NCBI RefSeq assembly: GCF_036884655.1
Contig: NC_088345.1
Span: 28,437,501 to 28,501,500 of the forward strand
Origin: Musa acuminata AAA Group
Taxonomy: Eukaryota; Streptophyta; Magnoliopsida; Zingiberales; Musaceae
Length of the DNA: 64,000 nt
Direction: 5' to 3'
Part shown: positions 21,233 through 32,700 of the stretch, one piece after another
Layout of the letters: each line of letters opens with the position of its first letter
Numbering within the stretch: the first letter of the stretch is position 1
The notes under the pieces: generated by a model
What the model was told of the DNA's origin: nothing
Databases searched by the model: none
What the model saw: the letters and a program-made list of their open reading frames with translations, nothing else
Made by a program: the position numbers and the translations under genes

Positions 21233-22193
21233 CCTCATCATTGTAGGCTGTTAAGGCGTAGTTTGCCGCCTTGCTTTTGTTGACTTTCTCTTCTTCGGAG
21301 GAGCTCGATTCATCCCAATTTTTGTTCTTCTTCTTGCGTTTAAAGCAAGTAGTTCCATTCTTTTTGCTTTTTAATTTTCGTTTCATTTTAAGTTCACCAT
21401 CACTTGAGCTTATGCTCGAGTGGTATTCAAATGTTCTATGTCCCAAATCCTTCCTGTTCTTTGGAAGGTTGGTTTGTTCATCATTGTCCTCATCACTTGA
21501 GTCATCGCTCAAGTGGCATTCATTTGTCCAGAGTTCCAAATCCTTCCTGTTCTTTGGAAGGTGGTTCTCAAGTTCTTCACGTGCATTGCACGTCATTTCA
21601 TATGTGATCAATGAACCAATTAGTTCTTCAAGTGGAAAATGGTTCAAGTTTTTTTATTCTTGAATAGCAGTTACTTTTGAATCCCAAGTTTTAGAAAGTG
21701 AGCGCAAAACTTTGTTAACGAGTTCAAAATCCGAAAAGCTTTTACCAAGTGATTTTAAACCATTGACGACATCCGTAAAACGGGTGTACATGTCAACAAC
21801 GGTTTCGCTTGGTTTCATATGAAAAAGCTCGAAATCAAGCAGTAGAATATTAACTTTCGAGTCTTTGACTCTACTAGTTCCCTCGTGCGTGATTTCAAGA
21901 GTGCGCCAAATATCGAAAGCCGTTTCACACGTAGAAATCCGATTGAACTCATTTTTGTCCAATGCGCAAAATAAGGCATTCATAGCCTTTGCGTTTAAAG
22001 AAAAATTCTTCTTCTCCAAAACCAACCATTCGTTCATCGGTTTGGAGGGAAGTTGAAAACCGTTTTCAATGATATTCCATAAATCCAGATTTAGAGAAAT
22101 TAAGAAAACTCTCATTCGAGTTTTCCAATAAGTGTAGTCCAATCCGTTAAAGAACGGTGGACGAAAGACCGAACAGCCCTCTTGAAAAGTCAT
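21233..22193 (-). pseudogene. gag: S4 gag with a single stop; no zinc knuckle
   Basis: ATG complementary to 22191-22193. Capsid motifs: FFNGLDYTYWKTRMRVF, MNALFCALDKNEF, HEGTSRVKDSK, then a stop (TAA, about 21654) where S3 has an alanine codon, then LEELIGSLITYEM. Downstream, the LPKNRKDL segment with an acidic SSDED stretch occurs twice in tandem, a duplication absent from S1 and S8. The expected CCHC knuckle is replaced by CFKRKKKNKNW, leaving one cysteine. Similarity ends at GAG|GTAATC (GT at 21233-21232). The only evident defect is the stop, so the protein was functional recently or has been supplied in trans. Confidence 0.88.
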
Positions 22194-22229
22194 TTCTCTC
22201 GGGTGTAAATCCGAAATGAGAAATACCCC

Positions 22230-22241
22230 GCTCTGACACCA
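22230..22241 (-). other. S4 primer-binding site, one mismatch
   Basis: Minus strand TGGTGTCAGAGC against the expected TGGTATCAGAGC. Confidence 0.82.
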
Positions 22242-22243
22242 AT

Positions 22244-24898
22244 TGTTAGGATCGAGAGCACTAAGAGGGGGGGGGTGAATTAGTGCAGCGGAAATCTTAC
22301 AGCGATTAAAAACCAAAAGCTGCGTTCGTTCAAAAACTATTATGATGCAAAAGCAAATTCTCAGTTTGTATCTAAGTGCAGTTTGCGTCTAAGCGCAGAT
22401 TGCGTCTAAGCGCAGTTTTGCGTCTAAGCGCAGTTTACGTCTAAACTCAGATTTACGTCTAAACGCAGTTTTACGTCTAAACGCAGATTTACGTCTAAAC
22501 GCAGAGTTACGTCTAAACGCAGATTTACGTCTAAACACAGTTTTACGTCTAAACGCAGATTTACGTCTAAACTCAGATTTACGTCTTAAACTCAGATTTA
22601 CGTCTAAACGCAGATTTACGTCTAAACGCAGTTTTACGTCTAGACGCAGATTTACGTCTAAACTTTGAAACTTGTTTGCATACTCGCAGAAGGCAGTATG
22701 CAGTTGAAATCAAGACGTAAACGTGAACTGAGATCTGATGATTGAGCGAGGAAAGCCGATTTACGTCTGAATGCAGTTTTACGTCTAAATGTTGAAACTC
22801 GTTCGTAAAATTGTAGAGGACAGATTGCAGTTATCAATAGGATCAAAATGTAAGTGTAAACTGCAAAGAAGCTCGTTCGTAAAAGCACGGAAGACAGTTC
22901 TGCAGAATCAAACGTAAACGTAAACTGTAATGTATGAAAATACGAATTTACGTCTGAATGCAGATTCGGAAGAACAGCACTTAGAACTTGTTCGTGAAAG
23001 CGCAGAGAGCAGTAGTAATGAAGGAGGTTTGCAGTAATGATAAGGTGCTCGAAAATAAACGCAAACCAGAGATTTAGAGTGATTCGGTCAGCCTTGACCT
23101 ACTCCACTTTTGGCTTCCTCCACCGATGAGGTTGCCGACGTCAACTAGGGGCCTTCCTTCAATAGGCGAAGGCCAAACTGCCCTTTTACAATTTCTCTCC
23201 TTTTGACAGGCTCAGGAGACAACCTTTACAGACCTTTCTCTCCTCACTTTACAACTGAAAACTTGAAGAACAGAAGGAGGAGACTTAAAGGATTTACAAC
23301 ACTTTTGAGCTCTTAGAATCACAGAAAAGATCAAGATTTCGGTGTAGGTCTGTATCTTTTCAATGCTGAATGGGTGGGGTATTTATAGGCCCCAACCCAA
23401 TTCAAAATTCGAGCTCAAAACGATCAAATCGATCAAATCCCAGAATTCTGGGATCAGGCGGTTGCACCTCTTGACTGGAGAGGTGGCACCGCCTGGCAGA
23501 GCTCGAAGACTGAGCTCAGGCGATTGCTCCTCTCTGCCTGAGCTCGAAGACTGAGCTCGATGGTTGCATCACCTGGCAGAGCTCGAAGACTGAGCTCGGT
23601 GGTTGCATCACCTGGCAGAGCTCGAAATCTGAGCTCGGTGGTTGCATCACCTGCCAGAGCTCGAAACTGAGCTCAGGCTGATGCACCTCTCTGCCAGAGC
23701 TCGAAGACTGAGCTCGGTGATTGCATCACCTGGCAGAGCTCGAGACTGAGCTCAGGCTGATGCACCTCTCTGCCAGAGCTCGAAGACTGAGCTCGGTGGT
23801 TGCATCGCCTGGCAGAGCTCGAAACTTGAGCTCTGGCGGTGCTACCTCTTGGCAGAGGAGGTTGCACCGCCCAGTCTAGCTCGAAGACTGAGCTCTGGGC
23901 GGTTGCACCTCTTGGCTGGGGCGGTTGCACCTCCCAGCCTCGCAGCCCTGGCGGTTGCACCTCCTGGCTGGGGCGGTAGCACCTCCCAACCTCACAGCCC
24001 AGGCGGTTGCACCTCCTGGCTGGGGCGGTTGCACCTTCTGGTGCAATCAGGGTCCGAATGGTTCACTCCATTCGGCCCAATTTGAATCTTTTAAGGGGCC
24101 CAATTGCCCCAAGATTAAGCTAATGGGATCACCTCCCATTTTCATGCTTAATCATCATGCTAACTACGGTTAACTCTAAGACAACTTCTGCAGCTTTGCT
24201 CTGATGCGTCAATCGCTTCTTCCGGCGAGTTTCCGGCCAACTTCCGTCGATCATCCGATAAACCCTCGGTGATCCTTCTGCGGACATCCGGCATACTCCT
24301 GGACTTTGCGACGATCCAGTTGGCGAGTTCCGACGAGCTTCGCTTGGCAAGCTTCGGGACTTCTCGGATCTGTTCTCGCTGAACCTCCGACGACCGTCCG
24401 AACTTCCGTCGAACTCTCGAACTCCCAACGTGATCATGATCTTGACTCCGGCGCAACACCTGCTGCTTGTCTTACTCTCATCGTAGTTAATCCTGCACAC
24501 TTAAAACAAAACTTCGATCGAGACAATTAATCCTAAGCAATTAACCAAGTTGTCCGGCATGTCATTGGTCCCTCGACGCTTCGTCTGATTCTTCGGCGCA
24601 TCATCCTCTCCTGCGGCCTATTGCCCAATCGGCCAGTTGACTCCGCAACTTCGATATCCTTGGCACAATACCCGCTCTTCTTGGCCCGATGCCCGAGTCC
24701 ACGGCCCGAAGCCTTCTGTCGATACGTCGACCGATCCACCGCCCCGACGTCCAATCTTCTGACATGTTCCTCCGGCACAACATGATTTTCCTGCTTTAAT
24801 TGTCTCATCCTGATCAAAGCATCCTGCGTCACTCAAAACGCAGATTAAATCATAAACATATATCAAGTAGTTTCATCATCAAAATACGAGATTCAACA
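22244..24898 (-). repeat. S4 5' LTR (2,655 bp)
   Basis: Near-identical partner of 16354-19008, offset 5,890 bp. TATA box is at 23380-23387. Differences are nearly all transitions scattered along the LTR. Confidence 0.95.
23380..23387 (-). promoter_or_regulatory. TATA box of S4 5' LTR
   Basis: Minus strand TATAAATA in GGCCTATAAATACCCC; the likely promoter for S4 genomic RNA, reading towards gag at 22193. Confidence 0.78.
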
Positions 24899-24903
24899 CA
24901 CCG

Positions 24904-25737
24904 TTCTTTAACGGATTGGACTACACTTATTGGAAAACTCGAATGAGAGTTTTCTTGATTTCTCTAAATCTGGATTTATGGAATATCGTTGAAAACGGTT
25001 TTCAACTTCCCTCTAAACCGATGAACGAATGGTCAGATTTGGTAAAGAAGTATTTTTCTTTAAACGCAAAGTCTATGAATGCCTTATTTTGCGCTTTGGA
25101 CAAAAATGCAACCAAGCGAGACTATAGGCGACATGTACACCCGTTTCATGGATGTCGTCAATAGTTTAAGAGCTCTTGGAAAATGTTTTTCGGATTTTGA
25201 ACTCGTAAACAAAATTTTGCGTTCTCTTTCTAAAAAGTGGGATTCAAAAGTAACTGCAATACAAGAAGCTAAAAATCTAAACAACTTACCACTTGAAGAA
25301 CTAATTGGTTCATTGATGACATATGAAATGGTGCACAATGCACATGATGAACATGTTGAACACAATCACCTTCCAAAGAACAGGAAGGATTTGGAACTCT
25401 GGACAAATGAATGTCACTTGAGCGATGACTCAAGTGATGAGGACAATGATGAACAAACCAACCTTCCAAAGAACAGGAAGGATTTGGGACATAGAACATT
25501 TGAAGACCACTCGAGCATAAGCTCAAGTGATGGTAAACTTAAACTACAAATGAAATGAAAATTAAAAAGCAAAAAGAATCGAACTACTTGCTTTAAACGC
25601 AAGAAGAAGAACAAAAATTGGGATGAATCGAGCTCCTCCGAAGAAGAGAAAATCAACAAAAGCAAGGCAGCAAACTACGCCTTAACAGCCTACAATGATA
25701 AGGTAATCGAAATCCCCCTAATTTATTTTGAAATTAC
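24904..25737 (+). pseudogene. gag: S3 gag, main part, deleted and frameshifted
   Basis: Continues from 16353. The capsid reads well up to MNALFCALDKN near 25107; about 45 codons present in S4 are then missing and the frame shifts to KPSETIGDMYTRFMD. A TGA at 25556-25558 stops the frame, after which the basic tail (CFKRKKKNKNWDESSSSEEE) and NYALTAYND can still be read. As in S4, the LPKNRKDL segment is duplicated and the zinc knuckle is absent. Similarity ends at AAG|GTAATC (GT at 25703-25704). Confidence 0.88.
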
Positions 25738-28500
25738 TTGATGCTTTTATGATGTATTTTTCTCTTTTAGTTTAGAATTAATTTTCTTAAAAATTACATG
25801 TTAAAAAAAAAAAATTTATTATTATGATCATACTAAGTAATTTCGAAAATGATAATATTGCATATTTTATGATAAACAAATAAAATGATCTTGATTGAAA
25901 ATATGAAATCATGGTTAAGAAGTAATAATGTGTATTACGTTGATTTCCATTGTTATTTCTCGATTTTGATTAAAGATCATGTTTGATTTGAAGAAATGCA
26001 TAATGATGAAATTAAATATTTTGATTAACAATTTTATGCATGAGATTTTAAGCCGATGATAAGCATGTGTTATTCTCATGAGTATATTTGAAAACCTATG
26101 GCAAAAATATGCTCGAATGCATGAACGTGTTAAGATTATTTTTCGGACATTCTTGATTCGATGTTCAAAACACTTAATTGCCATGATGATTTTACACTAT
26201 AACATGTTGGAAATTATATTTTTTGGATACATAAATTTTTATGATCATGAGCATGTTTTATCTTCATAATTGAACTTGAAAATCTATAGCAAAATCTTAT
26301 CCGAATGCATGAAAGTACTAATTTCATTTTCGGATTCACTTAACAATTGGTATCCTAACAATCGGATTTTCTCATACACTTATGAAAAATATTTTTCTAA
26401 AATGGATTTGATGAAATGATTCCTGCTTATAAATTCCATCTCGAAATATGAATGATAGTGTTTTTGCTAAAGAAAATAATTATTAAAATCATGATCTTGA
26501 TAATTATAACATGAAGCTCTTTATAAATCAAGATCGTTCATTATGCTCCCTACATTTATCAAAAAGGAGTTCTTCAAATGAAATGCAACTTGTCTTGTGA
26601 TTTCTTAGAATTGAATGAAGTGTCATATTGATATCTTGAAACTTGGAATATTTTAAAATGTGATCTTGATATGAATGTTTCAAGTTGCTCTTTGTACTAT
26701 ATCTTTTCAAATGAATCATGAGTCTTGATATCATATATTTCATAATACAGAAATAACAAGATTTCTTCGCCTTGTATGTCCTGTGTGATGATTGTACATC
26801 AATTTGCTTTATTAAGAATTATATGAATCTTGATCGTGAACTTGTTAAGAAGAATTGTAATGAACCATGAATCATATCTTTGGTATTCACGAATTGATCC
26901 TCATTGATATCTTTCATTGATATGATAAATTATCATCTCATGATATGTCGCATAATTATATCATGCCCTGCGATTGTATCATGTGATCGTTGCTGAATTT
27001 TCACATTGATATTCTTCATGACATGATTTCTTTTTATTGTTGTCCTGTATGCTTCATGTGATAATATGAATACATGAAACACTTATGATATGAATTTTAT
27101 GCAATTCCTTGTATTCATGAAATGTTTATCTCATCACCTAATAATTCTTCTTGATATTCCTTATGTGAAGAGAAGAATACATGAAATATTCATTAATTTG
27201 TTTTGATATATACAAATAAGAAGTTTCAATCATGTATGGTAGGATATAATTTGACAAAATTGATACCATCATGATACATTTATGATGTGCAATTATGCAT
27301 GAAATACTTGTGATGTATTGTATATGATGTAAATCATGATTTAAAATGCTATGAGTGCTAAGTTACACATTTTGAGAAGAAATTGCTATATTGAAACATT
27401 AATGTAATTATGAATGATGATATGATATTATGCATGTAATACTTCAACTTATGATAATGATGCATGCAATGATAAAATATTCATGATGAAAAATTGTCTT
27501 GACATTCATAACTTGATCCTTTGTCATGATTTTGAAATCGTTGTAAAAGGAAAAAGAACTACAAAACTGTATTCTTTCTTTCTTTTTGACAATGACAAAG
27601 GGGGAGATAGTTAGCTTGTAAAAGTCAAGAAGATGCAGAAACTTGATTGCTTGCTTGCCTATTTTAAGTAGCAAAGATTGCTAACTTGCTTATTTCAAGA
27701 AGAAAAATTATCTTCTTGAACATCACTATCTTGAATATCTCAAGAAGCAAAACTTGTAATTTGCACATTGCAATAGGAAGCAAGAATCATGAGCTTACAC
27801 AAGAAAGCTATCTTGCATTTGCTTTCGAAATTTTTGCTAGCTTATATATTGTGAAACTGTATATCGTAAAAATTGCTAGCTTGTTGGTCTAAAGAGAAGC
27901 AAAAAGTTGCTATCTCAAAAGAAGCAAATGTGCTATCTTGCCTATCTCAAGAGGCAAAAATGCTAACTTGCGCATCTAGCAAAGTGAGCAAAATTTTTCA
28001 AGAAGCAAGAGTTGCCTTCTTGAACATCTCTAATTTGCTAGCTTGCATGATGTAGAACTTGCTATCGTGAACATTACCAAAAGTGCTATCTTATATGCTA
28101 TAAAACTTGCATATCTAAAACTTGATAGCATGAATGTGCTAAGCATGATGTAACACTTGCTAAATCTTCTAGCTACAAGATTGCATGATGATAAAACTTG
28201 ATATTATGATTTTCATGCAATGAGTTGAACCAATATAACACACAAACGATTAATTATGATACTTCTCCTTTTTGTTGATGACAAAGGGGGAGAAGTATGT
28301 TGATGACATGACATGTGATGCATAAGTTTATGCATATGTTCATGTTGACGCGTTGCAAGTATTCATGATGAATATTGCAATGACTTGAATTCAGTTTGAA
28401 TTCAAGGTTCTATCAATATAGCATAATGATAGGGGGAGTTTGTTTAAACTCCGGGAGTTAAGTTTAACTCCGTCATCAAGTGGTTGTCATCATCATACTT
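25738..28500 (+). mobile_element. S3 AT-rich spacer
   Basis: About 2.8 kb non-coding. The first half is very AT-rich with ATGAT/ATCAT words. About 27228-27290 holds the block conserved in S4 and S6. From 27590 a purine tract (ACAAAGGGGGAGATAG) starts a region rich in GCTAGCTTG and CAAGAAGCAAA words, running to about 28200. A second purine tract with flanking inverted repeat TACTTCTCC/GGAGAAGTA is at about 28259-28298. No reading frame of interest is present. Confidence 0.78.
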
Positions 28501-28533
28501 CTCCCCCTTTGTCATCAACAAAAAGGGGGAGAT
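28501..28533 (+). other. S3 polypurine tract within a perfect hairpin
   Basis: CTCCCCCTTT (28501-28510) is perfectly complementary to AAAGGGGGAG (28522-28531), with an 11-nt loop. The purine arm abuts the 3' LTR and should serve as plus-strand primer. Confidence 0.8.
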
Positions 28534-30771
28534 TGTTGAATCTCGTATTTTGATGATGAAACTACTTGATATATGTTTATGATTTAATCTGCGTTTTGAG
28601 TGACGCAGGATGCTTTGATCAGGATGAGACAATTAAAGCAGGAAAATCATGTTGTGCCGAAGGAACATGTCAGAAGATTGGACGTCGGGCCGGTGGATCG
28701 GTCGACGTATCGACAGAAGGCTTCGGGCCGTGGACTCGGGCATCGGGCCAAGAAGAGCGGGTATTGTGCCAAGGATATCGGAGTTGCGGAGTCAACTGGC
28801 CGATTGGGCAATAGGCTGCAGAAGAGGACGATGCGCCGAAGAATCGGACGAAGCGTCGAGGAACCAATGACATGTCGGACAACTTGGTTAATTGCTTAGG
28901 ATTAATTGTCTCGATCGAAGTTTTGATTTGTTGTGTAGGATTAACTACGATGAGAGTAAGACAAGCAGCAGGTGTTGCGCCGGAGTCAAGATCATGATCA
29001 CGTTGGGAGTTCGAGAGTTCGACGGAAGTTCGGACGGTCGTCGGAGGTTCAGTGAAAATAGATCCGAGAGGTCCAGAAGCTTGCCAAGCGAAGCTCGTCG
29101 GAACTCGCCAAGTGGATCGTCGCAAAGTCCAGGAGTATGCCGGATGTCCGCAGAAGGATCACCGAGGGTTTATCGGATGATCGACGGAAGTTCGCCGGAA
29201 ACTCGCCGGAAGAAGCGATTGACGCAGCGGAGCATAGCTGTAGAAGTTGTCTTAGAGTTAATCGTAGTTAGCATGATGATTAAGCTTGAAAATGGGAGGT
29301 GATCCCATTAGCTTAATCTTGGGACAATTGGGCCCCTGAAAAGATTCAAATTGGGCCGAATGGAGCGAACCATTCGGACCCTGATTGCACCAGGCGGTGC
29401 AACCGCCTAGGCCAGGAGGTGCAACCGCCAGGGCTGCGAGACTGGGCGGTGCAACCGCCCCAGCCAGGCGGTGCAACCGCCCAGAGCTCGGTCTTTGAGC
29501 TAGACTGGGCGGTGGAACCGCCCTGACAGAGAGGTAGCACCGCCTGAGCTCGATCTTCGAGCTCTGGCAGAGCGGTGCAATCGCCTCAGTCAAGAGGTGG
29601 CACCGCCGGGCGCTCTGTCTTCGAGCCAGACTCAGGCGGTGCAACCGCCTCTGACAGAGAGGTGCAACCGCCTGGGCTCAGTCTCCGAGCTCTGCCAGGC
29701 GGTGCAACCTCTCCAGTCGAGAGGTGCAACCGCCTGATCCCGGAATTCTGGGATTTGATCGATTTGATCGTTTTGAGCTCCAAATTTGAACTGGGATGGG
29801 GCCTATAAATACCCCACCCATTCAGCACTGAAAAGATATAGATCCACACCGAATTCTTGATCTTTTCAGTGATTCTAAGAGCTCAAATTTGTGTAAAGTC
29901 CTAAAGTTCTCCTCCTTCTGTTCTTCAAGTCTTGAGTTGTAAAGAGAGGAGAGAAAGGATCTGTAAAGGTTGTCTCCTGAGCCTGTCAAAAGGAGAGAAA
30001 CTGTAAAAGGGCACTTAGCCTCCGCCCATTGAAGGAAGGCAGCTAGTTGACGTCGGTGACCTCGTCGGAGGAGGAAGCCAAAAGTGGAGTAGGTCAAGAC
30101 TGACCGAACCACTCTAAATCTCTTGTTTGCTTTTATCTTGAGCACTTTATCATTACTGCAAACCTCCTACATTGCTACTGCCCTCTGCGCCTTTACGAAC
30201 GAGTTTCTAAGCTCTGATCTTTCAGAATCTGCATTCAAACGTAAATCGTGTTTTCGTACGATCTTCACACTGCAGTTTACGCTTACATTCGGATTCCATT
30301 TATAACTGCAAATTGCTTTCTACGTAAAACGCTTTTCAAGGTTCAAAACTGCTTTTAGACGCAAAACTACATTTAGACGTAAAATTACGTTTAGACGTAA
30401 AACTACGTTTAGACGCAAAACTACGTTTAGACGCAAAACTACGTTTAGACGTAAAATTGCATTTAGACGTAAAACTGCGTTTAGACGTAAAACTGCGTTT
30501 AGACGTAAAACTGCGTTTAGACGCAAAACTGCGTTTAGACGTAAAACTGCGTTTAGACGTAAAACTGCATTTAGACGTAAAACTGCGTTTGAACGTAAAA
30601 CTGTGTTTAGACGTAAACTGCGCTTAGACGCAAACTGCACTGTGATTCTGCTTTTATATCGAAATCGTTTTTTATCGGACGAATGCAGCTTTCGTTTTTA
30701 AAATCGCTGTAAGATTTCCGCTGCACTAATTCACCCCCCCCCCCCCCCTCTTAGTGCTCTCGATCCTAACA
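28534..30771 (+). repeat. S3 3' LTR (2,238 bp)
   Basis: Partner of 14104-16264. The 18-bp array (about 30345-30620) and C run (fifteen C, 30734-30748) are longer here. TATA at 29804-29811; C-tract hairpin 30723-30757. Confidence 0.93.
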
Positions 30772-30776
30772 ATTCA

Positions 30777-31805
30777 GACCTTTGGGGTCCATCTCAAGTT
30801 CAATCTAAGGGTGGTGCCAGGTATATATTGACTTTCATTGATGATTATTCCAGAAAAGTTTGGGTTTATTTTCTGAAGTATAAAAATGATGTTTTTCTAA
30901 CCTTTAAACAATGGAAGGCTTTGATTGAGAAGCAAACATGTAAACAGATTAAGTGGCTTCGAACAGATAATGGCATGGAATTTTGTGAAGGTGATTTTGA
31001 AGAATTCTGCAAAAATGAAGGAATCGTTCGGCATCCAACTGTTAGGATGACGCCTCAGCAAAATGGTGTGGCCGAACGTATGAACATAACACTCTTGGAG
31101 AGAGCAAGGTGTATGATCTCAAATGCAGGGTTGACAAAGGACTTTTGGGCAGAGGCGATTAATATGGCCTGTTACGTTGTCAACCGCGCTCCTTCTGCAG
31201 CACTTGATTTTAAAACTCCAGAGGAAGTTTGGTCAGGTACTCCTACTGATTACTCTGATTTTAAAATTTTTGGGTGCCCAACATACATGCATGTAAATGA
31301 ACGAAAATTAGAGCCTCGAGCTAAAAAGTGCATTTTCCTTGGGTATGCTTCTGGGGTGAAAGGATACAGATTATGGTGTCCTGATCCCAAATCCCCAAAA
31401 TTTATAATCAGTAGAGATGTTACTTTTGATGAATTATCTATGCTGTCTTCTAAAGAGGAATCTACTAGTTGTACAAATGATAGTGCGCAGAAGCAAGTGG
31501 AGCTTGAGATTGGTAGTTCAGATTCTTTTAAGTCGAACTCTTCTACTCAAAGAATGCCAATAGATGGTCCCGAGTCTACTGACACAGATGTTCCAGAGGA
31601 AGAACAATATTCCATAGCCAAGGATAGACCACGGAGAAATATTCGACCACCACAAAGATATGCAAATTTGGTTGCATATGCATTGTCTATTGTAGAAGAA
31701 ACAAGTGAAGTTGGTGAGCCTACTACCTACTCAGATGCAGTTTCTTATGATAATTTCGTTAAGTGGTTGATTGCGAAGAATGAAGAAATAGAATCTCTTC
31801 ATTAG
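30777..31805 (+). pseudogene. pol: T1 integrase (3' part) and linker to RT
   Basis: Continues the frame from 14103. The integrase core shows the DDE residues: D in DLWGP, D in LRTDNGMEF and E in QQNGVAERMN. The C-terminal GKP-like region follows (YSDFKIFGCPTYMHV, AKKCIFLGYASGVKGYRLW), then a serine-rich linker and RPRRNIRPPQRYAN. A TAG at 31803-31805 replaces a lysine codon; a further 19 codons (NRTWDLVKPP, GCKW) are readable before the RT deletion. Integrase itself appears undamaged in the visible frame, but with gag, protease and RT missing it has no autonomous use. Confidence 0.88.
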
Positions 31806-31996
31806 AATAGAACTTGGGATCTTGTGAAGCCGCCTTCGGATAAGAAAATTGTTGGATGCAAATGGGATACCATTGCTGAGGGAAAGGTCCTTGTTCAGAA
31901 AATTCATATGAAGGATAATCCAACTGATATGCTTACGAAGTCTTTTCCGGTTTACAAGTTCAAGCAGTGCTTGGACTTGGTTGGTGTTCATTGTTA
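31806..31996 (+). pseudogene. pol: T1 pol remnant: RT start fused to RNase H tail
   Basis: The start of the RT domain (NRTWDLVKPPSDKKIVGCKW) is joined in frame to the last residues of RNase H (AEGKVLVQKIHMKDNPTDMLTK, ending DLVGVHC at 31996). Well over a kilobase of RT/RNase H coding sequence, including the catalytic sites, is missing compared with intact copia elements. The purine-rich AAGGTGGAGATT before 32067 is the polypurine tract. Confidence 0.85.
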
Positions 31997-32066
31997 GTGA
32001 TTGCCCGTTGGGGCTTTTGTGAAGAAGGTGGAACAAGTTTTGTTGGGACATGCCAAGGTGGAGATT

Positions 32067-32476
32067 TGTTAGTTTGGCAAGTCCCATAGTCCCACATCGG
32101 GAAAATCAGACTTGTTGTCTCGTATTGGAACTATAAATAAAGGTCTGGGCTTTGAAGTCAGATGCACCACAAGAGGTACAACAGGCAGCACAAGAGGCAC
32201 CACAAGAAAACCTGCTTACGGTTTGGGTTTTTCTTGTTTAGTAAGCTAAAGGTGTTTTATGGCCTAGGAACATCTTCCTAAGGCATTTGTAAGTGTCCCT
32301 CTTTTATAGTAGTAATTTGCTCCTCTTTCTTCCGTGGATGTAGGTCAAAGTCAATTGACTGAACCACGTATATCTGGTGTTCTGGTGTTCTTGTCGCTTT
32401 TATTCTTTCCGCTTTATTGTCTTTGTTGTGTTGCCAAAATCATTCTTTGGTAAATTTCCTAGGGCTAGCTCTAACA
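32067..32476 (+). repeat. T1 3' LTR (410 bp)
   Basis: TGTTAGTTTGG...CTCTAACA, followed by the TSD TGTCA (32477-32481). TATA box at 32132-32139 and GGTCAA/TTGACT hairpin near 32343-32360. A short tandem duplication (GGTGTTCT twice) near 32376-32393 is absent from the 5' LTR. Confidence 0.9.
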
Positions 32477-32481
32477 TGTCA

Positions 32482-32557
32482 TAGTCTCCAAATTTCTCAT
32501 AATTTCACTCAATTGATCAACAGTAGATGCAACAGGAGAACTAAATGACCTCGTCAT
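32482..32557 (-). pseudogene. gag: G1 gag, N-terminal fragment
   Basis: Minus-strand ATG at 32557 followed by MTRSFSSPVASTVDQL and ending LETMT at the T1 insertion point; the frame then continues at 13345. The distance from the primer-binding site (about 125 bp) suits a leader. Small and assigned mainly by continuity across T1. Confidence 0.65.
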
Positions 32558-32680
32558 CCTCGCTTCCTAAAAACAACAAGAGAGAATTTTTTTGATCAAT
32601 CTCTGAAAATAAGTCACTGAACCTCCAATTTTTGTTTATTGCGCATCTAGCATATCAAAAAAATCTTAGTGATCCTTAAA

Positions 32681-32696
32681 TCATGCTCTGATACCA
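32681..32696 (-). other. G1 primer-binding site
   Basis: Minus strand TGGTATCAGAGCATGA, four bases inside the LTR boundary; complementary to initiator-Met tRNA over the first twelve bases. Confidence 0.85.
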
Positions 32697-32700
32697 CCTT

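Larger units (their letters stand above)
16354..24898 (-). mobile_element. S4: youngest gag-only S-family element, intact ends
   Basis: 8,545 bp in minus orientation with two 2,655-bp LTRs, TSD CACCG, a primer-binding site, gag (one stop) and a 2.2-kb AT-rich spacer. It has no pol. A line-by-line comparison of the LTRs gave about 21 substitutions and no length change, roughly 0.8 percent, making it the most recent dated insertion here. It is inserted in S3 gag in the opposite orientation. Confidence 0.95.
14104..30771 (+). mobile_element. S3: gag-only S-family retrotransposon, interrupted by S4
   Basis: Plus-oriented. LTRs are 14104-16264 and 28534-30771, TSD ATTCA. Without S4 and its TSD copy the element is about 8.1 kb. 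Internal content is a primer-binding site, a gag pseudogene, about 2.8 kb of AT-rich spacer and a polypurine tract; no protease, integrase or RT is present. This matches the description of non-autonomous terminal-repeat retrotransposons carrying only GAG (TR-GAG). It is inserted inside T1 integrase. Confidence 0.92.
13351..32476 (+). mobile_element. T1: short-LTR Ty1/copia element with two internal deletions, hosting S3 and S4
   Basis: A plus-oriented copia element of a different lineage from the S family (TSD TGTCA, LTR about 0.4 kb). Without S3 and one TSD copy it would be about 2.45 kb. The 5' LTR end, primer-binding site, gag and protease are missing, and most of RT/RNase H is missing too, leaving GAG-pre-integrase, integrase and a 3' tail. 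The C-terminal tail (DNPTDMLTK, FKQCLDLVG) suggests a Tork-like lineage, which I hold at low confidence. Confidence 0.9.
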
